From positions 1 to 8,046 of the forward strand of contig CAIPNE010000339.1 of NCBI GenBank assembly GCA_903866355.1: 8,046 nt of DNA, given 5' to 3'. Under the pieces are notes generated by a model, which was given only the letters and a program-made list of their open reading frames with translations, searched no databases and was not told where the DNA came from. The DNA comes from an uncultured Gammaproteobacteria bacterium (GTDB lineage Bacteria; Pseudomonadota; Gammaproteobacteria; Ga0077536). A program made the position numbers and the translations under genes. Each line of letters starts with the position of its first letter. The first letter of the stretch is position 1. Positions 1 through 6,077 of the stretch are shown here, piece after piece.

Positions 1-37
1 CTGGTTCCGGGCGCGTGGCCGCGCTAGGCTAAAGCCC

Positions 38-3000
38 ATGAAGGCGGGATTGTTTCATCCCGCGGTGAGCGCGTGGTTTGCACGGGATCTGGGCGCACCC
101 ACCGCAGCTCAGACCCGCGCGTGGGCGGCGATCGCCGCCGGGGAACATACTTTGGTGGCGGCGCCCACTGGCTCGGGCAAGACGCTTGCAGCGTTTCTGG
201 CGGCGCTCGATGCGCTCATCCGCGAGGGGCTGCGTGGTGACCTGCCGCAGGCGACTTGTATTGTTTACGTCTCGCCATTGAAAGCGCTCAGCAACGATAT
301 TCAACTTAATCTCGAGCGCCCACTGGGTGGTATTCGCGCCGAATTAAGCGCGCGTGGTGAGCAACCCATCACCTTGCTCACCGCTGTGCGCACCGGTGAC
401 ACGCCCAGCGCGGCACGCGCACTAATGCGCCGCCAGCCGCCGCACATTCTGGTTACGACACCCGAATCGCTCTATCTGCTGCTGACGAGCGCCAGCGGGC
501 GGGCTATGTTGTCCACCACGCGGATGGTGATCATCGATGAAATTCATGCCTTGGCGGGCAATAAGCGTGGCGGACATCTCAGCCTGTCTTTAGAACGATT
601 GTCGGCCCTGACGCCAGTGCCGCCGCAGCGCGTGGGGCTGTCGGCCACCCAGAAACCACTGCCCGACATTGCCCGCTTTCTGGTGGGGCCAAGCGCGCCT
701 TGCACGATCATCGATGAAGGCCATCTGCGTGCGCGCGAGCTGGCGATCGAGCTACCACCCGCACCGCTAGAGGCGGTGCTCGCGGGGGAATCGGCGGCTG
801 ACATTCACGACCGTATGGCAGAGCTCATTCGTGAGCACCGCACCACGCTGGTGTTCGTTAACACTCGGCGGTTGGCCGAGCGGGTGGCCAAGGCGCTCAC
901 CGATCGCCTCGGGGAAAACGCCGTGAGTTCGCACCACGGCAGCATGTCGCGCGAGCGGCGGCTGCTGGCCGAGCAGCGCCTGAAAGGTGGTGAGCTTAAA
1001 GCGCTGGTGGCCACCGCATCGCTGGAACTTGGGATCGATATTGGCGAAGTCGATTTGGTCTGTCAGCTGGGTTCTACGCGCTCACTGGCGATGTTTTTAC
1101 AGCGTGTGGGACGTTCCGGCCATGCCGTAGGCGGGCTCGCGAAGGGTCGCCTTTTCCCGCAAACCCGCGACGAACTCGTGGAATGCGCAGCGCTTCTGGA
1201 CATGACCCGCCGTGGCGAACTCGACAGCATTGCGGTGATCGGGCCGGCTTTAGATGTGCTGGCCCAACAGCTGGTGGCTGAGGTGGCTAGTCGGGATATG
1301 AGTCTGGATGAACTCTATGCACTGATCCGCCGCGCCTATCCCTACCGTGACCTGCCCCGTGCGAGCTTCGATGAGGTCATCACCATGCTGGCCGAAGGCT
1401 ATAGTTTTGCGCAGGGACGGCGCAGCGCGTATTTACATCTCGATGCCGTCAACGGTTTGGTGCGGGCGCGGCGCGGTGCGCGACTGACCGCGCTGACTTG
1501 CGGTGGCGCGATCCCAGACACCGCGGACTACGATGTCATCGCCGAGCCCAGGGGCCATGTGGTGGGCACGGTCAACGAAGATTTTGCGATCGAAAGTTTG
1601 CCGGGCAGTATTTTTCAACTGGGTAATACGGCTTGGCGCATCTTAAAAGTAGAGGCCTCCGCGCTGCGGGTCGTGGATGCCGCAGGCCAGCCTCCCAATA
1701 TTCCGTTCTGGTTTGGTGAGGCGCCCGCGCGCAGCGTGGAGATGTCGCTGGCGGTATCTCGCCTGCGCGAGGAATTTATCGCGCGGGTCGATGCTGCGAT
1801 CGGTGAGGCCCGCCCGCCCGTGGAGCAGTGGTTGGCGTTGGAGGTCGGCGCGGGCGCGGTAGCGGCGCGCCAGCTTTACGATTATCTGCTGAGCGGTTGT
1901 CGCGCGCTGGCGGCCATGCCCACCAATCGGCGGCTCGTGCTGGAGCGTTTTTTCGACGAATCCGGTGGGATGCAGCTGGTTATCCATTCGCCGTTGGGCG
2001 CGCGCGTCAATCGGGCGTGGGGACTCGCGCTCCGTAAGCGTTTTTGTCGGCAGTTCAATTTTGAGCTGCAGGCGGCGGCGGTAGAAGACGCCATCGTGAT
2101 TTCGCTCGGCGCAGTGCACAGTTTTCCACTGGCTGAGGTGTGGCGTTATCTCACTGCGGCCACCGTGCGCGAGGTGCTCGTTCAAGCGCTGTTAGACGCA
2201 CCGATGTTTGGTATTAGATGGCGCTGGGTGGCCTGCTGTGCGCTGGCGATTCAGCGTTTTCGGCAGGGTAAAAAAACGCCGCCGCGGCTGTTGCGCATGC
2301 AGGCCGAAGACCTGGTTTCGCTCGTGTTTCCAGACCAACTGGCCTGCGCCGAAAATCTGCAAGGCCGGCGGGAGATTCCCCACCATCCACTGGTCCAACA
2401 GGCCATTTCTGACTGCCTCAACGAGGTCATGGACATTGAGGGTCTGGAGGCGTTGCTCGGCCAAATGGAGGCAGGAACGATTGAACTGGTGTGTCGCGAT
2501 CAGGTGGAGCCATCGCCGTTCGCGCAAGCGGTGCTCAACGCGAATCCCTACGCCTTTCTGGACGACGCGCCGTTGGAGGAGCGCCGCACGCAGGCGGTGC
2601 AATCGCGGCGCTGGCTGGACCCGGATACCGCGCGCAATCTCGGTGCCCTCGATCCCGACGCGATCGCTCGGGTGCGTCAGGAAGTCTGGCCGGCCCCCCA
2701 AAATCTCGAAGAAACCCACGATGCCCTGCTGGTGGCGGGCGTGTTGACGGCAGCCGAACTGGTGGGTGAGTCCGGCGAGCGTCCGGTGGTTTTGGCGTGG
2801 CTGGCGGCTTTGAGTTTGGCGGGCCGGGCCAGTTGCATTGAACTGCCGGGTGCCGCCCCCGCGCGGTGGGTGGCGAGCGAGCGTTTCGCCGACGCACTGC
2901 TGGTATGGCCAGGGTTACAGGTCACGCAGGGGCGTGGCGAATTGGCGGGGCTGGGGGTGCGAGTGGCGGCTAGCCGCGACGACGCTCTGCGGGAGTTGGC

Positions 3001-4375
3001 CCGCGGGCGAATGGCCATCGCCGGGCCGCTGAGCGCCAGCACGCTGGCGGCATGTTTGGGCTTGGCTGTGACGGAAGCCGATACGGCCCTCGCGCGACTG
3101 GAACAAGAAGGCAGTGTGCTGCGCGGTACTTTTAGCGCCACGCCGGCGGGCACCGAATGGTGCGACCGGCGCCTGCTGGCCAGAATTCATCGCTATACGC
3201 TCAATCGCCTGCGCGCGGAAATTGAACCAGTCCCGGCGGCGGCTTACCTGCGCTTCTTGTTGGATTGGCAATACCTCACGCCCGGCACCCGCGTGGAAGG
3301 ACTGGACGCCACCCGCGCAGTCATCGAAACCCTCGCCGGCTTCGAAGCCCCCGCGGCGGCCTGGGAGGCGGCACTGCTGCCGGCGCGCATCGTCGATTAC
3401 TCGCCCGACTACCTCGACGCACTCATGGCTGGCGGGCGCAGCACTTGGGCTCGACTGAGCGCCAAAATAGACACCGGCGCGCGCAGCGCAAGCCCTATCA
3501 AGAGCATGCCGTTGGCCATTTTGCCCCGCTTACAACTGGCCGACTGGCTAGCGTTCGCCGTGCCGTCCAGTGGCCTGCCCAGCGGGGCCGCGCAGCGGGT
3601 GATCGAGTATCTGCGCACCGGTGGCGCCGCGTTTTTTGAGGACATCACCAGCGACAACGGACTCTTGCGCACACAAACCGAAAACATCCTGGGGGAACTG
3701 GCCAGCTTGGGATGGGTGACTGCCGATAGTTTCGCCGGTCTGCGCGCGCTGCTTTTGCCCTCTGCTCAGCGACGACCGCTACACGGCACGCGTCGCAGTC
3801 ACGCGCCCACCGCCCTGGAATCCGTGGGTCGCTGGGATTTGGTCCGGCGCCGTCCCACCGATGCCCTCGCTGACCTAGAAGCGGCACCTGCACGCTTGGA
3901 GCGGATCGCGCAAGTGTTGATTAAGCGCTACGGCATTGTGTTTCGGCACTTGCTTGAGCGTGAATCGCTGTTGCCGCCATGGCGAGATTTGCTGCCTGCG
4001 TTGCGTCGGCTGGAGGCGCGCGGGGAACTGCGTGGGGGGCGTTTTGTGGCGGGATTCTCGGGTGAACAGTTTGCGGCACCCACGGCGGTGGAGGTTTTGC
4101 GGGCCGCGCGCGAACGGGGCGGTGCGAGGCAGTTCGTCGGGCTGCATGCTGCCGATCCGGCGAACCTGGTCGGGATTGTGTTGCCTGGTCCCAAAATTCC
4201 CGCAACGCTCAACAATCGCTTAGTGCTACTGGATGGCGAGTTGGTGGCCGTGCAATTGGGCGATGAGATCAATTTTTTGCGTCCGTTGGCCATTGACGAG
4301 CAAATCCGCGCGCGCACTGCACTCACCGGCGCCCGCCTGCCGAAGCCCAGCCGAGCTTGGCGGCGCGCGCGCTGA
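38..4375 (+). CDS. lhr: Lhr-family ATP-dependent superfamily 2 helicase, full length
   Basis: This is a 1445-residue DNA/RNA helicase of the Lhr family, which translocates on single-stranded nucleic acid and unwinds duplexes at the expense of ATP and is linked to DNA repair. Visible motifs, in order: PTAAQ (residues 21-25), Walker A APTGSGKT (42-49), Ia SPLKAL (79-84), Ib TTPESL (140-145), DEIH box (167-170), SAT (202-204), motif IV LVFVNTRR (271-278), motif V ATASLELGIDIG (325-336) and motif VI QRVGRSGH (355-362). The Lhr-core winged-helix/beta-barrel part follows (PGSIFQLGNTAWRI near 520-540), then APLEERRTQAV near 850. The C-terminal block has GELRGGRFVAGFSGEQFA near 1325-1345 and DPANLVGIVLPGP near 1370-1385. 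The length matches full Lhr proteins (E. coli Lhr is about 1538), not the ~800-residue ligase-associated short form. ATG 38 is chosen because the family N-terminus (F-P-V-WF) starts right after it and AGG lies 9 nt upstream. The frame stays open to the window edge, so an earlier start is possible. No broken motif was seen. Confidence 0.95.
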   Translation: MKAGLFHPAVSAWFARDLGAPTAAQTRAWAAIAAGEHTLVAAPTGSGKTLAAFLAALDALIREGLRGDLPQATCIVYVSPLKALSNDIQLNLERPLGGIRAELSARGEQPITLLTAVRTGDTPSAARALMRRQPPHILVTTPESLYLLLTSASGRAMLSTTRMVIIDEIHALAGNKRGGHLSLSLERLSALTPVPPQRVGLSATQKPLPDIARFLVGPSAPCTIIDEGHLRARELAIELPPAPLEAVLAGESAADIHDRMAELIREHRTTLVFVNTRRLAERVAKALTDRLGENAVSSHHGSMSRERRLLAEQRLKGGELKALVATASLELGIDIGEVDLVCQLGSTRSLAMFLQRVGRSGHAVGGLAKGRLFPQTRDELVECAALLDMTRRGELDSIAVIGPALDVLAQQLVAEVASRDMSLDELYALIRRAYPYRDLPRASFDEVITMLAEGYSFAQGRRSAYLHLDAVNGLVRARRGARLTALTCGGAIPDTADYDVIAEPRGHVVGTVNEDFAIESLPGSIFQLGNTAWRILKVEASALRVVDAAGQPPNIPFWFGEAPARSVEMSLAVSRLREEFIARVDAAIGEARPPVEQWLALEVGAGAVAARQLYDYLLSGCRALAAMPTNRRLVLERFFDESGGMQLVIHSPLGARVNRAWGLALRKRFCRQFNFELQAAAVEDAIVISLGAVHSFPLAEVWRYLTAATVREVLVQALLDAPMFGIRWRWVACCALAIQRFRQGKKTPPRLLRMQAEDLVSLVFPDQLACAENLQGRREIPHHPLVQQAISDCLNEVMDIEGLEALLGQMEAGTIELVCRDQVEPSPFAQAVLNANPYAFLDDAPLEERRTQAVQSRRWLDPDTARNLGALDPDAIARVRQEVWPAPQNLEETHDALLVAGVLTAAELVGESGERPVVLAWLAALSLAGRASCIELPGAAPARWVASERFADALLVWPGLQVTQGRGELAGLGVRVAASRDDALRELARGRMAIAGPLSASTLAACLGLAVTEADTALARLEQEGSVLRGTFSATPAGTEWCDRRLLARIHRYTLNRLRAEIEPVPAAAYLRFLLDWQYLTPGTRVEGLDATRAVIETLAGFEAPAAAWEAALLPARIVDYSPDYLDALMAGGRSTWARLSAKIDTGARSASPIKSMPLAILPRLQLADWLAFAVPSSGLPSGAAQRVIEYLRTGGAAFFEDITSDNGLLRTQTENILGELASLGWVTADSFAGLRALLLPSAQRRPLHGTRRSHAPTALESVGRWDLVRRRPTDALADLEAAPARLERIAQVLIKRYGIVFRHLLERESLLPPWRDLLPALRRLEARGELRGGRFVAGFSGEQFAAPTAVEVLRAARERGGARQFVGLHAADPANLVGIVLPGPKIPATLNNRLVLLDGELVAVQLGDEINFLRPLAIDEQIRARTALTGARLPKPSRAWRRAR

Positions 4376-4381
4376 ACCGCC

Positions 4382-5554
4382 ATGAAAATTGTGATTGCCC
4401 CGGATTCATTCAAAGAAAGCCTGAGCGCCCGCGCGGCTGCTAATGCCATCGAAACAGGTTTGCGGCGGGTGTTGCCAGCCGTCGAAGTGGTCAAAATTCC
4501 ACTGGCCGACGGCGGCGAAGGCACGGTCGATGCGCTCTTGGGGGCGCTGGGTGGACGGCGGGTCCGAGTGTGGGTCACGGGGCCGCTCGCAAAGCCCGTG
4601 AACGCTATGTACGGGCGTTTGAAAGACGCCAGTGTCGTGCTTGAAATGGCCCAGGCAGCGGGCCTGCCGTTGGTGCCTTTGGCGCTGCGCAATCCGCTGA
4701 AGACCACCACTTATGGGGTGGGCGAGTTGCTGGCCCACGCATTGGCTCGCGGCGCGCGGCGGGTCTTGTTGGGTCTCGGCGGTTCGGCGACGAACGATGG
4801 CGGCGCGGGCTTTATCCAAGCCCTAGGCGCACGGCTCCTCGACGCCCGGGGACGGCCGCTGGCAGCGGGGGTGACCGGCGGGGATTTGGCCCGCGTGAAG
4901 GCTATCGACCTCACCACCCTCGACCCACGATTGAGCCAATGCGAAATTTTAGTGGCCTGCGATGTCCGCAATCCCTTGGTCGGCCCGCGTGGGGCGGCGG
5001 CTGTTTATGGTCCCCAAAAAGGTGCCAACCCGGCGCAGGTGCAGGTGCTCGATGCCGGCTTACGCCACTTCGGCGGCTTGCTCGAGCAGGTGACTGGCAC
5101 CCGGCTGCTGCACCGTGCGGGGGCCGGGGCGGCCGGTGGACTAGGGGCCGCGCTGTTGGGCGTCGCCGGCGGTCAGATGCATTCCGGCGCGGATTTAGTG
5201 CTGCGCTTGGTCGACTTTGAGAACTTGCTACGGGGTGCTGATTTGGTCATTACGGGTGAGGGCTGCTTGGATAAACAGACCCGCTTTGGCAAAACGCCCG
5301 CGGCAGTTGCGGCGTTGGCGCAGCGCTTAGGGATCCCGGTGGTAGGCTTGGCGGGTTCTTTATCAATTGACGCTAACGTTAATTTCAATCATGGGTTTGA
5401 TGCGCTGATGGCCGCCGTGACCCATCCCATGACCACCGCGGCCGCGCTCGGCAACGCCCGCCACGCGCTGAGTGCTGCCGCCGAACGCCTTGCTCACTGG
5501 TTGCTGTTTGCGCAGCGCTACACGCTGCGATCCACCGTTCCACCGGCACGCTAA
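4382..5554 (+). CDS. glxK: Glycerate 2-kinase (GlxK/GarK family)
   Basis: This 390-residue protein belongs to the glycerate kinase family (PF02595), which phosphorylates D-glycerate with ATP to 2-phosphoglycerate and feeds glyoxylate/glycerate carbon into glycolysis in the cytoplasm. Supporting motifs: N-terminal IAPDSFKESLSA (5-16), PLADGGEGTVDALL (40-53), the glycine-rich GLGGSATNDGGAG (131-143), CDVRNPLVGPRGAAAVYGPQKGA (193-215, quoted only as a region; its core is NPLVGP and YGPQKGA), and ITGEGCLDKQTRFGKTP (290-306). Length is normal (E. coli GarK is about 380). Most relatives I know carry Arg in the GEGR(I/L)D motif; here it is Cys 295, an unusual but isolated change. The ATG lies only 6 nt after the helicase stop codon with no clear Shine-Dalgarno sequence between, suggesting co-transcription and translational coupling. 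The choice between the symbols glxK, garK and gck is by family only. Confidence 0.92.
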   Translation: MKIVIAPDSFKESLSARAAANAIETGLRRVLPAVEVVKIPLADGGEGTVDALLGALGGRRVRVWVTGPLAKPVNAMYGRLKDASVVLEMAQAAGLPLVPLALRNPLKTTTYGVGELLAHALARGARRVLLGLGGSATNDGGAGFIQALGARLLDARGRPLAAGVTGGDLARVKAIDLTTLDPRLSQCEILVACDVRNPLVGPRGAAAVYGPQKGANPAQVQVLDAGLRHFGGLLEQVTGTRLLHRAGAGAAGGLGAALLGVAGGQMHSGADLVLRLVDFENLLRGADLVITGEGCLDKQTRFGKTPAAVAALAQRLGIPVVGLAGSLSIDANVNFNHGFDALMAAVTHPMTTAAALGNARHALSAAAERLAHWLLFAQRYTLRSTVPPAR

Positions 5555-5579
5555 CCTGCTCAGGCAGTCCTGCTACTGC

Positions 5580-5595
5580 GGTGGCAACTGCCGCC
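5580..5595 (+). other. Short stem-loop after the glycerate kinase gene
   Basis: GGTGGC (5580-5585) pairs with GCCGCC (5590-5595), with one G-U pair and an AACT loop. It lies 25 nt past the glycerate kinase stop codon. No T-run follows, so it is at best a Rho-dependent or RNA-stabilising 3' end. It is weak and could be chance in GC-rich DNA. Confidence 0.25.
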
Positions 5596-5689
5596 ATTCT
5601 GACCGCGCCCGGCGCATCTGCTGTTGGTCTTCGTTAAAGTGCACTCGTAGGTTGCATCGCTAACTGTGCTTGTGCGGGTCTGGCTTGGG

Positions 5690-5737
5690 TTCTCCTGTTT
5701 GTCGGTATGCCGGTGTGCCACGGGAGAAAATTTGTTT
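5690..5737 (+). terminator. Terminator-like hairpin before hipB
   Basis: TTCTCCTGT (5690-5698) pairs with ACGGGAGAA (5720-5728) as a 9-bp stem with one G-U pair. The 21-nt loop contains a mini-hairpin CGG-TATG-CCG (5703-5712). After two A residues comes TTTGTTT (5731-5737), a poor U-tract. It could end read-through transcription from the helicase/glycerate kinase operon just before hipB. The long loop and interrupted U-tract make this only a candidate. Confidence 0.4.
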
Positions 5738-5761
5738 AAAAAATTCCCGTGCGGGAATAAT
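5732..5761 (+). promoter_or_regulatory. Candidate sigma-70 promoter for hipBA
   Basis: A -35-like TTGTTT (5732-5737, matching the first three bases of TTGACA) is followed after 18 bp by AATAAT (5756-5761, 5 of 6 matches to TATAAT). Transcription would then start around 5768-5770, about 45 nt before the hipB start codon. The palindrome at 5743-5758 lies between and touches these elements, the usual place for a repressor operator. The weak -35 keeps confidence moderate. Confidence 0.45.
5743..5758. promoter_or_regulatory. Palindromic candidate HipB operator
   Basis: ATTCCCG-TG-CGGGAAT is a perfect inverted repeat with 7-bp arms around a 2-bp centre, placed between the candidate -35 and -10 elements. 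A further half-site CGGGA occurs at 5721-5725, exactly 31 bp (about three helical turns) before the right half-site at 5752. HipB-type HTH dimers are known to bind inverted repeats in their own promoters (E. coli: TATCC-N8-GGATA). Assigning this site to this HipB is inference from position and symmetry. Confidence 0.5.
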
Positions 5762-5793
5762 AATTAGATAAATTAGAGAAAAAATTAATAAAG

Positions 5794-5811
5794 CTAATTT
5801 AGGACAATTAG
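5794..5811 (+). promoter_or_regulatory. Inverted repeat framing the hipB ribosome-binding site
   Basis: CTAATT (5794-5799) and AATTAG (5806-5811) are perfect inverted copies separated by TAGGAC. The Shine-Dalgarno core AGGA (5801-5804) falls in the loop, 9 nt before the TTG start at 5814. This AGGA supports the TTG start. The hairpin is all A-U apart from one C-G pair, so it would be weak as RNA; it could equally be a protein-binding DNA repeat. Confidence 0.4.
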
Positions 5812-5813
5812 AT

Positions 5814-6077
5814 TTGAAAAAAACTTTAGAAGTTGAAAACGTGCAATTAGGAAAAATTACGCCATTAGTAGACTTGGGAAAAACTGTGCGCATTCGGCGA
5901 CGTGCGTCCCAACTCAAACAAAACGAGCTGGCAGGGTTGGCCGGTGTGGGCTTGCGGTTTATCTCTGACCTTGAAAATGGCAAGCCTGGCCTGGAAATTG
6001 GACGGGTAGTGCGGGTGCTGACAGCGTTGGGTTTGGAGTTGTTGGTGGCGCCGCGCCGCTGGTGGATCCCGCAATGA
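5814..6077 (+). CDS. hipB: HipB-like HTH transcriptional regulator (antitoxin family)
   Basis: This 87-residue protein is the size of E. coli HipB (88). It carries one Xre/HTH_3 domain: helix 1 around LGKTVRIRRRASQ (21-33), QNELAGLA (36-43), recognition helix about RFISDLENG (48-56), then VVRVLTALGLELLVAP (65-80), the last part matching the dimerising beta strand typical of HipB. The expected role is a DNA-binding dimer that represses its own operon and binds the adjacent HipA-like protein. The start is TTG 5814, with AGGA 9 nt upstream; GTG 5841 is an alternative that keeps the whole HTH. Codons 1-22 are AT-rich (AAA, TTA, GAA), then usage switches sharply to GC-rich from about 5885. The stop overlaps the hipA start as ATGA, so translation is probably coupled. 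Confidence 0.85.
   Translation: MKKTLEVENVQLGKITPLVDLGKTVRIRRRASQLKQNELAGLAGVGLRFISDLENGKPGLEIGRVVRVLTALGLELLVAPRRWWIPQ

Larger units (their letters stand above)
5555..5813. other. Intergenic region upstream of hipB with AT-rich leader
   Basis: This 259-bp gap separates the glycerate kinase stop from the hipB start. Its first part (to about 5727) has ordinary GC-rich composition and no coding signal; short frames crossing it resemble no protein. From about 5728 it becomes strongly AT-rich, and that composition continues into the first 22 or so codons of hipB. The gap holds the terminator-like hairpin, palindrome, promoter and AATTAG repeats listed separately. No tRNA, CRISPR or insertion sequence end was recognised in it. 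Confidence 0.8.

Noticed and set aside
1..37. Possible 3' end of an upstream gene (stops at 25-27 and 30-32)
   Set aside because: Only 8-9 codons are visible in either frame, too few to support a gene call.
1643..2185. Minus-strand frame of 180 codons inside the helicase gene
   Set aside because: Fully antisense to conserved Lhr coding sequence with no motif of its own; a shadow frame.
3928..4710. Long minus-strand open frame (260 codons) across the helicase/glycerate kinase junction
   Set aside because: It is antisense to two well-supported genes, its translation is low-complexity (rich in Ser, Arg, Ala, Pro), and it has no recognisable domain; such frames are expected in GC-rich coding DNA.
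5472..5663. Short plus-strand frame overlapping the end of the glycerate kinase gene
   Set aside because: Out of frame with a well-supported gene, Cys/Arg-rich composition typical of non-coding GC-rich DNA, and no good start signal.
6062..6073. GTG start extending the HipA-like protein by four residues
   Set aside because: ATG 6074 overlaps the hipB stop as ATGA, has GGTGG at good spacing, and gives the normal HipA N-terminus.
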